The position numbers and the translations under genes are program-made. From positions 1-16,143 of the forward strand of contig JAUPKO010000388.1 of assembly GCA_030837395.1 (NCBI GenBank): a stretch of DNA of 16,143 bases, in the 5' to 3' direction. Each line of letters opens with the position of its first letter. Position 1 is the stretch's first letter. This document shows positions 1 to 9,458 of the stretch, one piece after another. This DNA comes from Actinomycetota bacterium (lineage in GTDB: Bacteria; Actinomycetota; Actinomycetes; S36-B12; UBA10799). The notes under the pieces are model-generated. The model was not told the DNA's origin. It saw nothing but the letters and a program-made list of their open reading frames with translations, and made no database searches.

Positions 1-614
1 ACCGCGGACCCCGCACCGCTGCCGAGTTGGCTGAGGCTGCCGAGGCTGTTGGTCATGGCTGGGCCGGCGCCGAGCAGGGGTGTCATGGAGTTGGTGGGTG
101 TCGTCGGGCTGGTGGGGGTCATGGTGCCGCCGATGCGGGTGTAGGCGGCGGCGAGTTGGCGCATGCGGGTGGCCAGGAGGCGGTTTTGGTCTTGGGTGGT
201 CGACAGTTGGCGCTGCATGGCGGCGAGTTTGTCGTCCATGGCCGTGACGAGGAGTTTGACCCCGGCCGGTGAGGAGGTGGCCGGGGCGATGGCGGCGGCT
301 TGGGTGGCGGCGGTGGCGCGCACGGCGGTGGCCCCACCGCGGCCGGCTTGAGCTTCGGCCCGCCCGGCGGTGGCGTTGGTGGTGGTGTGCTCGTCGAGGG
401 CGGTGCCGGTGTTCCACTGCCCTTGGTAGCCGGCGGCGGCGGTGCTGGCCCCGGTGGCGGTGGCGCTGGTTCCCGGTGGCGGTGGCGGGGTCGGCGGCAG
501 GTCGGTGGGCGGGTGCAGCGGGCCGCTGGCCGGAGCGGGGTAAAGGCCCTGGCCCTGGCCGAGGGCATGGTCGATCCGGGCGACATAAGCACCCACACCA
601 CTCACCCGATCCAC
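1..614 (-). CDS. Probable NlpC/P60-type cell-wall hydrolase, N-terminal part (cut by window edge)
   Basis: The frame is open from a GTG at 612-614 to base 1, giving about 204 residues with no stop, so the C-terminal part lies outside the window. A GGGTGGGG Shine-Dalgarno-like stretch lies 8 nt before this GTG; in-frame GTGs at 603-605 and 594-596 are alternatives. The visible part has a short N-terminal helix, a Pro/Thr-rich linker and an Ala-rich helical stretch ending in SPAGVKLLVTAMDDKL and QNRLLATRMRQLAAAYTRIGG, then a Ser/Thr/Gly-rich segment with a GPAMTNSLGSLSQLGSG-type low-complexity sequence. Mycobacterial NlpC/P60 proteins such as Rv0024 and Rv3896c have, as I recall them, the same order: helical region, Gly/Leu-rich linker, catalytic domain. 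The catalytic domain is not visible, so a DUF4226-type protein without an enzyme domain remains possible. It lies downstream of an EspK-like gene on the same strand, which fits an ESX-accessory cluster. Confidence 0.55.
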   Translation of the reverse strand, partial: MDRVSGVGAYVARIDHALGQGQGLYPAPASGPLHPPTDLPPTPPPPPGTSATATGASTAAAGYQGQWNTGTALDEHTTTNATAGRAEAQAGRGGATAVRATAATQAAAIAPATSSPAGVKLLVTAMDDKLAAMQRQLSTTQDQNRLLATRMRQLAAAYTRIGGTMTPTSPTTPTNSMTPLLGAGPAMTNSLGSLSQLGSGAGSA

Positions 615-691
615 GCTAACGACCCCACCCAATAACAACAGCCAACGAGGCTTGGCTTGGCTTGTCAGACGACGGAGGTAGCCTCGGCGAC

Positions 692-934
692 GTGGCGAAA
701 GTCGGAGCCATCGTCCCAGCCCTCAGCGGCGGATGGATGATCGTTCCACCGATCTACTGCGGCGCCGGACATCGACTCGGTCCAGGTCTGTGTCTCGTCG
801 GCCACCAGCCCTGTCCCTGCTCCGGACACACCACCTGGACCTGCGACCAGTGCGGGCACACGACTTACGCTCCTCTCCTGCGCACCGAGTGCAAGCCATT
901 GGCCGGCGCCGCAGACCCGGCCATCTACCGCTGA
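692..934 (+). CDS. Small Cys/His-rich zinc-ribbon-like protein
   Basis: An 80-residue protein on the plus strand between two minus-strand genes. In this numbering it has Cys23-x3-His27, Cys34, His38, Cys41-x-Cys43-x2-His46, Cys51-x2-Cys54-x-His56 and Cys67. This spacing is typical of a small metal-binding ribbon. The PPIYCGAGH and SGHTTWTC segments resemble short mycobacterial hypothetical proteins as I remember them. The start is uncertain: GTG at 692 has GGAGG at 674-678 (13 nt away), TTG at 662 gives a longer form, and ATG at 737 would start just before the Cys/His region. It is divergent from the hydrolase-like gene and convergent with the EspK-like gene, whose stop is only 5 nt away. Molecular role unknown; RNA, DNA or protein binding are all possible. 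The Cys/His pattern is the main reason to treat it as real. Confidence 0.65.
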   Translation: MAKVGAIVPALSGGWMIVPPIYCGAGHRLGPGLCLVGHQPCPCSGHTTWTCDQCGHTTYAPLLRTECKPLAGAADPAIYR

Positions 935-939
935 GCGAC

Positions 940-3657
<2,718 letters not shown>

Positions 3658-3659
3658 TA

Positions 3660-4247
3660 TCACCGGGGAAGGCCGCAAACTTTTTGCAGAGTATCAATGG
3701 CGCTATTTGTGGCGTCGTTCTGCTTGTTGAGGTCGTCGACGCCGATCTTTTCGTTGTTCGCGGCTACGGTCAGGTCAAAGACGTTGTCAACATACGTACG
3801 GGCTGCGTCCGCTACTTCCGTGGGAACGGAGGGTGTCAGGGCATTTTGAACTGCCGCAGCACTATTCATCATGCGGATCACCACGGGAAGGTTTAACTGG
3901 CCATCGACTCGGACGCCTCCTTTTCCTGCCTGCCCGGTAATCCCAAGGTCTGCTATGTGGCAAAGCCTGGCTTTGGCAGCGGCCCGTTCGTTATCAGTTG
4001 CTCTAATTGTCGACGCGCTAGCACTCGTCAAGCCCTGTTCGGTGGTCCTGGACTGCCGGGTGAGGCTGTATGTGATGAGGGCTGTCGACCCTACGGCGAT
4101 GGCGAGAACTAACGTGAACGCAGCGATTATGAGGCCTCGCTTTTGCCGCGATGTGTTCGGCGCCCGGCCGTGCGGGGCTGCGAGATGATGTGGCTGCCCC
4201 GGAGGCGGGGGTGTCCAGGTGCTCGTGATTTCACTTACCTCGGTCAG
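3660..4247 (-). CDS. Single-pass membrane protein with extracytoplasmic helical domain, non-canonical start
   Basis: The frame encodes about 195 residues: a short Pro-rich cytoplasmic N-terminus (TPPPPGQ), a basic RQKR stop-transfer flank, one strong membrane segment at residues 38-61, and an external helical domain of about 130 residues. The external part has two cysteines (96 and 191 near the C-terminus CGLPR) that could pair, and the motifs VDGQLNLPVVIRMMNSAAAVQNALTP and ARTYVDNVFDLT. No ATG, GTG or TTG exists in this frame between the end of the upstream gene and the membrane segment. The best candidate is CTG at 4245-4247, which overlaps the upstream TGA as CTGA, the same geometry as coupled ATGA starts. 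An ATC eight bases after GAGG in GAGGTAAGTGAAATC is a second option. The gene lies between the EspC-like and EspK-like genes, overlapping each or nearly so. Similar membrane proteins sit in the Rv3899c-type clusters as far as I recall; the exact role is unknown. Confidence 0.7.
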   Translation of the reverse strand: MTEVSEITSTWTPPPPGQPHHLAAPHGRAPNTSRQKRGLIIAAFTLVLAIAVGSTALITYSLTRQSRTTEQGLTSASASTIRATDNERAAAKARLCHIADLGITGQAGKGGVRVDGQLNLPVVIRMMNSAAAVQNALTPSVPTEVADAARTYVDNVFDLTVAANNEKIGVDDLNKQNDATNSAIDTLQKVCGLPR

Positions 4248-4516
4248 GTCGTCAGCGCTGATGCCGATTCGCCTTCGACTATTTCGGTGGAGGAGACTGA
4301 CGACGTTGCGGTCACAATGCCCGTGATGGTCTTTTCCGAGACTTCGGCATGGCGGGTTGTCAGGGTTGCCGCGAGGGCGGCGGCGTAGCCGGTGGTGTAG
4401 TTGCCTGCGGGTATCGCGGGCAAACCTGCGGATAAGGCTGCTGTGCGTTCTTGACCGGCGGTCATTAGACCGTCGAGGGTTGATTCGGGTTCCATAGCGA
4501 ACTTGTCCGTGGACAT
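4244..4516 (-). CDS. Small helical EspC/WXG-like protein
   Basis: A 90-residue protein from ATG at 4514-4516. It is almost wholly helical and rich in Ala and Thr, with no signal peptide and no cysteine. Size, composition and position beside an EspK-like gene match the small ESX-associated proteins found in paired clusters of mycobacteria. It lacks an evident Y-x-x-x-D/E secretion signal and a W-x-G turn, so family membership is inferred from context and general shape. A strong Shine-Dalgarno is not visible. Its TGA overlaps the proposed CTG start of the membrane-protein gene, which implies translational coupling. Confidence 0.6.
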   Translation of the reverse strand: MSTDKFAMEPESTLDGLMTAGQERTAALSAGLPAIPAGNYTTGYAAALAATLTTRHAEVSEKTITGIVTATSSVSSTEIVEGESASALTT

Positions 4517-4546
4517 GGTTTCGATGGTAACCGGCGGGTTGCTTTG

Positions 4547-5173
4547 TTACACCCTGCGCTGAACCAGGAGCGCCAACAGCCGGGGATCGGCACTCCATTG
4601 GCGGCCGAGGACACCAGCGGCAGCCCACACGGAGAGTGCCGGCACTGCCGGTCCTACGAGCCGGATCGGCGAGTAGTGCGCGCCGAAGCCCAACATCAAG
4701 GACCAGGATGCGAGGTCGGGTTGCATCTCCGTCACGGCGGCCCACCAAGCGCTTTCCCAGCCCGCATCGGTGGCCGCCAGCAAGCGCTGAGTGGTGACGA
4801 TGATGGAGGCGTGTTGGACATCGCGCCAGCATGGGATTGCGTCGCGGCGGGCAACAGCCTTGCGGCGGTGGTTGACTGCCGCGGTCACCGCCAGGGACCC
4901 CATCATCAGGGCGGGCCGCCCAAAAAGAAACGTGGAGGTGGGTTCGTAGCGACCGTCACCTCCGTAGAGGCGGGCGTAATTGACCTCGGCGGTCAGGACG
5001 GCCTTCTCGTCGGGCTCAAGCACTGGCCCCCACACCTCAATTGTGGGTGGGGCGATTCCAGCCGAAAGCTGCTGGGCCGTGCGCCGAGCCCGCTCCCACC
5101 ACCAGCCCCACGCATCATGCGGCGGCGAAGCGACAGCGCTGTTGCTCGACGGCGGAAGTGTTGGGGAGGCCAT
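4547..5173 (-). CDS. Conserved-looking mycobacterial hypothetical protein with two hydrophobic stretches
   Basis: A 208-residue protein from ATG at 5171-5173, only 3 nt after the stop of the preceding gene. I do not recognise a named domain. Visible features are an N-terminal Pro/Ser-rich tail, a Trp-rich AWGWWWERAR helix (21-30), PPTIEVWGPVLEPDEKAVL (42-60), NYARLYGGDGRY (65-76), a hydrophobic stretch at 84-100 followed by basic NHRRK, an IIVTTQRLL strand-turn segment (124-132), and a second hydrophobic stretch at 168-190. The second half recalls proteins that sense or display a threshold domain (T-x-x-R-L-L), but this is too weak for a family call. It could be a peripheral membrane protein. 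Tight spacing on both sides places it in the same operon as the EspC/EspK-like genes. Confidence 0.7.
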   Translation of the reverse strand: MASPTLPPSSNSAVASPPHDAWGWWWERARRTAQQLSAGIAPPTIEVWGPVLEPDEKAVLTAEVNYARLYGGDGRYEPTSTFLFGRPALMMGSLAVTAAVNHRRKAVARRDAIPCWRDVQHASIIVTTQRLLAATDAGWESAWWAAVTEMQPDLASWSLMLGFGAHYSPIRLVGPAVPALSVWAAAGVLGRQWSADPRLLALLVQRRV

Positions 5174-5176
5174 GGC

Positions 5177-5515
5177 TCAAATCGCCTTGCCGACAGCGCT
5201 ATTGAAGTAGTCGCAGGCTTCCTCGAAGCAAGTGAAATACTGTGTCTCGTCGCCGTCCCAACGCCGTTGGCTGGCGGTCCATTCCTTGAGCAACACAGGA
5301 GTGTCGCTGTGAGGTGCGGTGTAGTAGAACGCGTAGTACCCGCCGTGCCACGGGCCAGTGGGTAGCGCTGCGATCCTTGCCCCGCTGGTGAGATGAATCC
5401 ACATCGACGCGCCGACATTGTTGGTGCTGGGTTGAAGCTGGCGGAATGGTTCAGGAACCTCGCGGTCGTCGTAGTGATGGCCCGCGACGATCCAGCCGGT
5501 TGGCGTTGAAGTCAT
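5177..5515 (-). CDS. Hypothetical protein of 112 residues
   Basis: The start is taken at ATG 5513-5515; an in-frame extension to 5692 exists but would overlap the regulator gene and reads as low-quality Arg/Thr-rich sequence. The protein has MTSTPTGWIVAGHHY at the start, then GASMWIHLTSGARIAALP, an aromatic GGYYAFYYTAP stretch, and WDGDETQYFTCFEEACDYFNSAVGKA near the end. Alternating strands followed by a C-terminal helix suggest a small alpha/beta fold. No signal peptide or membrane segment is seen. No family recognised. It is followed after 3 nt by the 208-residue gene, so the two are likely co-translated. A 15-bp inverted repeat lies 45 nt upstream of its start. Confidence 0.65.
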   Translation of the reverse strand: MTSTPTGWIVAGHHYDDREVPEPFRQLQPSTNNVGASMWIHLTSGARIAALPTGPWHGGYYAFYYTAPHSDTPVLLKEWTASQRRWDGDETQYFTCFEEACDYFNSAVGKAI

Positions 5516-5559
5516 GTCAGCAGTATCAGGCGCAGTACCGACATATTGCTGCCACCGGT

Positions 5560-5574
5560 GTTCAGAACTTGAAC
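5560..5574. promoter_or_regulatory. Inverted repeat GTTCA-GAACT-TGAAC, possible operator
   Basis: Perfect 5-bp arms separated by 5 bp, located in the 104-bp gap between the regulator gene and the 112-residue gene, 45 nt upstream of the latter's ATG. The size and position suit a dimeric DNA-binding protein. No bound protein is known. Confidence 0.35.
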
Positions 5575-5619
5575 CAAATTGCGGGCGTGAGTAGCTCGGC
5601 CGCGGGACCGCGTTCTCCG

Positions 5620-6213
5620 TTACAACGGCTGCTGGAGTTCGTAGAGGAGTTGGGCGGCTTCGCGCCGTTTCGCGTCGTCGTTGACGATCCACTGCATCGC
5701 TTGGCCTAGTGCGATTTCGGCGTCGCGCTGGGACTCGGTCAATTCAGCGAGCGCGGCCTCGACCTCGGATGGCCCCAAGGTGTCCCGCATGGAAGATAAC
5801 CGTCGGCGCAGATTCAGAACTGCTTTCGCCACTGCGAGACTGGTTCCCGCCGCCGCCGGGCCTTCGCTGAGGTTCCCACTCGCCATCTGTTGTGGTGCCG
5901 ATACCGGCACGGCCGCGGTCTCGGTTTCCGGGCCCTGATCCCCCGGCGCCTTGCGGGACGGGGATTTCGGCTTGTCGGCGACCGGCTCAGGACGCCGGCC
6001 TTGTTCGACGGCCTCCCGCACGCTTCCCGCCGGCCATTCCAGCGCCCGTTCCAGCCCGACGCGGGTGGGATTCCTCAATCCGGTTGCTTTGCCTGATTCC
6101 ACAGTGCGCACAGTCTTAGGTGACAGCGGGCCGCGAGCGGCAACGGCCTCTTGGGTCAGGCCGAGCTCCCGCCGGCGCTCCCGCACCCACGCCCCGAGCT
6201 GTTCCCTCGACAT
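5620..6213 (-). CDS. XRE-family helix-turn-helix regulator with C-terminal helical domain
   Basis: A 197-residue protein from ATG at 6211-6213, with AGGA 10 nt upstream; the open frame extends to 6255 but the added residues are not part of the fold. Residues 6-60 form a helix-turn-helix of the XRE type (WVRERRRELGLTQEAVA, then LSPKTVRTVESG as recognition helix region). Residues 75-125 are a Pro/Gly/Ala linker, and 127-197 are predicted helices with heptad-like Leu/Ala spacing, probably for oligomerisation. It is divergent from a whiB-like gene across 280 bp that contain repeated CGGTAACTT sites, one of which ends 26 nt before its own ATG. It likely binds there and controls itself and whiB. 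It also heads the minus-strand cluster that continues to the EspK-like gene, so it may be co-transcribed with it. Confidence 0.85.
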   Translation of the reverse strand: MSREQLGAWVRERRRELGLTQEAVAARGPLSPKTVRTVESGKATGLRNPTRVGLERALEWPAGSVREAVEQGRRPEPVADKPKSPSRKAPGDQGPETETAAVPVSAPQQMASGNLSEGPAAAGTSLAVAKAVLNLRRRLSSMRDTLGPSEVEAALAELTESQRDAEIALGQAMQWIVNDDAKRREAAQLLYELQQPL

Positions 6214-6235
6214 GATCCGTTCATCCTGCCCTAAA

Positions 6236-6247
6236 TACCGGTAACTT
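6236..6247 (+). promoter_or_regulatory. CGGTAACTT motif copy 1, before the XRE gene
   Basis: TACCGGTAACTT, with a palindromic TACCGGTA core. It lies just upstream of the XRE start codon on the other strand, where binding would interfere with transcription or initiation. Confidence 0.5.
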
Positions 6248-6377
6248 CGCGCCAACCTGCCGGTTCCGGGCGCTTCCGAGTCGGAAAGTCCGCAACCGTG
6301 TGCGCATCACCACCCTGAGACGGTATCACTCCTGACCAGGCAGTTTGATCTCAGATTCGATACCAACAGGGTGGGCT

Positions 6378-6394
6378 AACCGGCAACTTACCGG
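6378..6394 (+). promoter_or_regulatory. CGGTAACTT motif copy 2, with inverted copy overlapping
   Basis: AACCGGCAACTTACCGG holds one direct copy with a T-to-C change and, overlapping it, an inverted TTACCGG half. It is in the middle of the divergent intergenic region. Confidence 0.45.
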
Positions 6395-6409
6395 CACGCA
6401 AAGACCCGT

Positions 6410-6441
6410 TATTACCGAATCGGGTTGCTTTGCGGTAATTA
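6410..6441. promoter_or_regulatory. Inverted repeat TTATTACCG / CGGTAATTA in the whiB promoter region
   Basis: Arms of 9 bp with one mismatch around a 14-bp spacer. Each arm contains the CGGTAA half of the repeated motif, so the two half-sites face each other. A possible whiB promoter overlaps: -35 TTGCTT at 6425-6430, then 17 nt, then TAACTT at 6448-6453. Confidence 0.45.
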
Positions 6442-6444
6442 GAT

Positions 6445-6474
6445 CGGTAACTTACCCAGTAGAACCGGTAACTT
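6445..6474 (+). promoter_or_regulatory. CGGTAACTT motif copies 3 and 4, two helical turns apart
   Basis: Exact CGGTAACTT occurs at 6445-6453 and 6466-6474, spaced 21 bp, which puts both on the same face of the DNA. The second copy ends 19 nt before the whiB ATG, so binding would overlap the transcript start or leader. Confidence 0.5.
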
Positions 6475-6493
6475 TGAGAGAAACGAGAGACCG

Positions 6494-6943
6494 ATGCCCA
6501 CCACAGTCACTTCGGCCGGAATCCACGACGACGAAACGAGCAGCTATCGCGGCCGACCGGTCGGCGCCGCCACCGACTATTGCCGCGGGCCGAAGGTGAA
6601 ACTCTTTGTCACCGACGACCCCACTCCCTGCCAATCGGTCGGCGAAAACGACGTCGATATGTGGTTTGGAGAAGCCATCGGAGGCAGGGACCGCGCTGTG
6701 ATGGCCTGCCAAACCTGCCCCTTCCGCGGGCGCTGCTCGTACAACGCGGTCGCGGCCAGAGCAACTCACGGCATCTGGGGTGGCATCGAACTGCCCGGTG
6801 ACCGCGCCCAACGCCTGATCCCGGTCTACCAGCGTCTCCTGGCGCAATTCGAGGATCGCCGCCACGCTGAGATCGGCAGCGCGCCCGTCGTCGAACTCAG
6901 TGCAGAAGATCATTTCCTGCGTCGCCGCAGCACCGCTGCCTAA
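6494..6943 (+). CDS. WhiB-like Fe-S transcription regulator
   Basis: A 149-residue protein from ATG at 6494. It carries the WhiB signature: Cys46, then Cys72-x2-Cys75-x5-Cys81 for a 4Fe-4S cluster, followed by the GIWGG turn (93-97) and a short basic segment. The gap between the first two cysteines is 25 residues, within the range for the family. The N-terminal 45 residues and the C-terminal tail of about 40 residues (ending FLRRRSTAA) are longer than in compact WhiB proteins. WhiB proteins act with the primary sigma factor and respond to redox or nitric oxide; WhiB6 is known to control ESX-1 genes, so this protein is a natural candidate regulator of the flanking ESX-like operons. It is divergent from an XRE regulator and convergent with the EspB operon. 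Confidence 0.93.
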   Translation: MPTTVTSAGIHDDETSSYRGRPVGAATDYCRGPKVKLFVTDDPTPCQSVGENDVDMWFGEAIGGRDRAVMACQTCPFRGRCSYNAVAARATHGIWGGIELPGDRAQRLIPVYQRLLAQFEDRRHAEIGSAPVVELSAEDHFLRRRSTAA

Positions 6944-6951
6944 TCACACAA

Positions 6952-6973
6952 GCCGCCCGGCCCTTCGGGCGGC
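6952..6973. terminator. Shared hairpin between whiB and the convergent ESX operon
   Basis: Perfect 8-bp stem GCCGCCCG / CGGGCGGC with a 6-nt loop, 8 nt after the whiB stop and 10 nt beyond the stop of the convergent YbaB-like gene. No U-tract on either strand, as is usual for mycobacterial terminators. It could end transcription in both directions. Confidence 0.7.
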
Positions 6974-6983
6974 GATGCGTCGA

Positions 6984-7349
6984 TTAACTTCCAGCGATGT
7001 TGCGCAGTAGCGGCGACATCGGGACACCCAAAATTTCGGGGTCAAAACTCGGGGAGTCAAATCCCAGATACCTGTCGAACAGGGCCTGGAACTTCTCCCC
7101 CACATCGAGTCTCGTCCGGCGCAGGACATCGGAGATGATGTCTTCCAACTCCAAATTTGTATAGTCGCGCAACGCATTCGGCGCGATGTCAATACCAGTC
7201 AAATTGCCCTCAGTGTCCCAGCGTGCCTGCACGTCCGGGTGGAACTGGTCGCCACGGATTCCCAGAGAGGCGACGTTGAACGCGGCATGGCGGGCCCGCA
7301 TCTGAGCCACCGCGTCGAGAACCTGCGCGACTTCCTCGTCCGGCGTCAC
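6984..7349 (-). CDS. YbaB/EbfC-like protein, second copy (EspL-like role)
   Basis: A 121-residue protein from GTG at 7347-7349, with GGAGG 4 nt upstream. The GTG overlaps the stop of the EspB-like gene as GTGA, so translation is coupled. After an N-terminal helix comes the YbaB-type core: a strand VQARWDTEGNLTGIDIAP, then a helix beginning ALRDYTNLELEDIISDVLRR. The C-terminal 35 residues (RYLGFDSP to LLRNIAGS) are an added tail. The YbaB fold is used by EspL in the ESX-1 locus, where it stabilises other Esp proteins rather than acting as a general DNA-binding protein. By position it is likely a partner or chaperone for the EspB-like protein. Confidence 0.7.
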   Translation of the reverse strand: MTPDEEVAQVLDAVAQMRARHAAFNVASLGIRGDQFHPDVQARWDTEGNLTGIDIAPNALRDYTNLELEDIISDVLRRTRLDVGEKFQALFDRYLGFDSPSFDPEILGVPMSPLLRNIAGS

Positions 7350-9034
7350 TTTGCCTCCTCAGCATCTTTTCCGCGACCCTTGCGTGCTTCCCGGCGTCCT
7401 TTGACCGGCTCGGCGTTTGGCGGAGCTTCGACGCGCAGCCGGCGCTCGGGGTACAGCCGACGCTCTCCGTCGCCGCCACCAGCGCCAGCCATACCCATCG
7501 GCATCATCGGTGGCATCATTCCCGGCCCGCCGGCCGCTGGGGCGCCCGCCAAGCCCTCGGCAGCGGTCGGACGGAACGTCACCGGAGCAGCGCTCACCGG
7601 CGCGGCGGCCGGAAATATCCCGGGAGTCCCGGTCGTCGCCGCGGCTGGACTGGTCCCGCCGTAGTCACCGCCACCGAAGTCACCGCCGCCGCCACCGAAG
7701 TCACCGCCGCCGCCCACATCTTCCCCGCCGAAGTCGCCAGTTCCGCCCAGATCGCCATCCCCAGCACCGAACTGATCAGACAGATCGGGGCCACCCCCGC
7801 GCACGGCCGCCGCCGACGCGGCCTGGGTCAACCCGCCGACTAGCTGTGCGCCCGCCTGCTGCACACCCTGTCTCGCCGCCGACAAGCCACCAACCAGACC
7901 ACCGACGAGTCCGGTCACCCCCCCGAGCACAGCAGGGATAACAGTCCCCAGCAATTCCGTTCCGGCACCGCCGGCCTCGCCGCCAGCTGCCGCATCGCCG
8001 CCCCCGGTCAGAGTCTCGACGCCGCCCAAATCGCCACCACCAGCATCCGCATCGGCCGCCAGGTCCGTGGTCGCCGCCACAGACCCGCTGCGGTCATCGG
8101 CGGTGGTACCACCCGGGTTCGAGCCGGAATCGTCACCGGCCGCGACAAATTCAGAAACGAGGGGCGAAGCGCCCGGCGGGGAAATCGCTCCGGCACTGTA
8201 ACGCTGATAGGCGCTCAGCGCGGTGTGGTTAGCCTCAGCGAGCTGACCCTGCAGCGCGGTGATCGCCGGCGCGTAAAGCCCCACCGTCGGTGCAGTGGAG
8301 TTGGCCATCACCGCGGTTCTGAGCCGCTGGGTGAGATCCTCGAACACCCGCGGCGCGGGTATCGACGCCTTCGCGTGACGGTAATCCTCAGCATGATTGC
8401 GGATCTGCTGGGACACTTGCCGCGCCCCATCGGCCTGCCGGGTGTACTCGAGCTCCAAGTCCCGCAGGTGAGCATCGGCCTTATCGGCCGCCGACGAGGA
8501 CCAACTCCCGCTCGTCGCTGACCGCGCAGACCGGACCTGCGCAGCGGCGTGCTCAAGCTCCACCGCATGGTTGTCCAACTGCGTTGCCGCCGAATCCAAT
8601 CCGGTCGCGCCAGGCCCGGTGTGTATCAGCGTGCTGGCATGGTGGCCGGTCACCGGAACGGGGCCGGCTGGCAGTCCAGGGGGGTCCACGGTAGGCGGGG
8701 CCGGAGGAGCGGCCATCGCCACGACCGGAATCACACCGGCATGAGGGCCTCCGCCCACTGTCAGGGCATGACTCGACGCCAACTCCTGAGCATCGTAGGA
8801 GCCCGCATTCGCTGCGAGGTGGTCAGCGGCAACACCGATACGGGAGTGGATGCCGATCGTGGTGGCGTTGAGCACGGCCGCCGCAGCCGCCAACCGCGTG
8901 GCCATCTGCACCGATACTGCATCGGCGGCGCACGGCGTCACCGTCACCACGGTGGTCGGGGCGATTGTGGGCGCCCCGGCTGCGGTCGCGGCAGCGCCGC
9001 GGACGCCCTCGGTGTCGATGTTCAGTGCAGCCAT
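7346..9034 (-). CDS. EspB-like ESX substrate (fused PE-PPE fold, Gly-rich linker, basic tail)
   Basis: A 562-residue protein from ATG at 9032-9034; the longer open frame upstream overlaps the EspC-like gene and is not used. N-terminal residues about 1-90 match the PE-like part of EspB, with VTPC at 32-35 and the export signal Tyr80-DAQ-Glu84 (Y-x-x-x-D/E). Residues about 130-265 form the PPE-like helices, with Trp168 in SGSWSSSAADKADAHL, then DYRHAKASIP and a final AYQRYSAGAISPP that parallels EspB's YQQRSEKVLTEYN region. The turn is W-S-S rather than W-x-G. Residues about 275-520 are Gly/Ala-rich, including DFGGGG repeats. The last 40 residues are charged and basic (RRLYPERRLRVEA, ending AEEAK), similar to the EspB C-terminus that is cleaved after export. 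EspB forms ring-like oligomers and binds lipids; the same may hold here. Confidence 0.85.
   Translation of the reverse strand: MAALNIDTEGVRGAAATAAGAPTIAPTTVVTVTPCAADAVSVQMATRLAAAAAVLNATTIGIHSRIGVAADHLAANAGSYDAQELASSHALTVGGGPHAGVIPVVAMAAPPAPPTVDPPGLPAGPVPVTGHHASTLIHTGPGATGLDSAATQLDNHAVELEHAAAQVRSARSATSGSWSSSAADKADAHLRDLELEYTRQADGARQVSQQIRNHAEDYRHAKASIPAPRVFEDLTQRLRTAVMANSTAPTVGLYAPAITALQGQLAEANHTALSAYQRYSAGAISPPGASPLVSEFVAAGDDSGSNPGGTTADDRSGSVAATTDLAADADAGGGDLGGVETLTGGGDAAAGGEAGGAGTELLGTVIPAVLGGVTGLVGGLVGGLSAARQGVQQAGAQLVGGLTQAASAAAVRGGGPDLSDQFGAGDGDLGGTGDFGGEDVGGGGDFGGGGGDFGGGDYGGTSPAAATTGTPGIFPAAAPVSAAPVTFRPTAAEGLAGAPAAGGPGMMPPMMPMGMAGAGGGDGERRLYPERRLRVEAPPNAEPVKGRREARKGRGKDAEEAK
7671..7712. 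repeat. 21-bp perfect tandem duplication in the EspB-like linker
   Basis: Two identical adjacent 21-bp units, 7671-7691 and 7692-7712, encode a repeated DFGGGG-type heptad on the minus strand. The repeat is in frame and lies in the low-complexity linker, so copy number could change without loss of the reading frame. Confidence 0.85.
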
Positions 9035-9062
9035 CAGCGGTGGGAAGGTCCTTCCAGCCCGC

Positions 9063-9368
9063 TCAGCTCGACAGCGTCGTGGCGGCGTCGGCTTCGACGT
9101 CGCGGTAACCCTGGACGTCGCGGCGAATGTGCTCGGCGACGGACTGCGCGTAGGCGCCGAACCGCTGGCCGGCCTCGCGGCGAGCCTGAAGTGCCTCGGC
9201 GTAGGCCGCCCCCACCGTCGAGGCACCCAACTTGCCGAACGCACCCTGGGCTGCGGTCAGCGTCTCGGGAGTAACGTCCATCGCCTCGACCGCGCGGCGG
9301 CTTTCGGCATCCCACCAGCGGGCATGGTCCTCCCAGGCATCCCCATCGACAGACAGTCCATTCGCCAT
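9063..9368 (-). CDS. EspC-like ESX-secreted small helical protein
   Basis: A 101-residue protein from ATG at 9366-9368, preceded by AGGAGGG at optimal distance; the open frame extends to 9395 without a ribosome site. It is all-helical and ends with Tyr88-RDV-Glu92, the Y-x-x-x-D/E export signal of ESX substrates. It is followed by ADAATTLSS, and M. tuberculosis EspC has the closely similar YSEADEAW at the same place. The start MANGLSVDGDAW resembles the TENLTVQPERL start of EspC. EspC/EspF-type proteins are exported as partners of other substrates and EspC can form surface filaments. The adjacent EspB-like gene, 28 nt downstream, is the obvious partner. Confidence 0.8.
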   Translation of the reverse strand: MANGLSVDGDAWEDHARWWDAESRRAVEAMDVTPETLTAAQGAFGKLGASTVGAAYAEALQARREAGQRFGAYAQSVAEHIRRDVQGYRDVEADAATTLSS

Positions 9369-9458
9369 CGCACACCCTCCTGCTGTAGTCGGCATCTAGT
9401 CCTAAAACCCAAGGGTACGGACGGTGACGATTAACAGCAGCCACCTTCGGAGCGGCCG

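Noticed and set aside
4531..4541. GGGTTGCTTTG shared with 6421-6431 as a common operator
   Set aside because: Only two exact copies, in different orientations relative to their genes; likely chance or incidental.
4544..5365. Plus-strand open frame of 273 codons
   Set aside because: Antisense shadow of the 208- and 112-residue genes, without conserved features.
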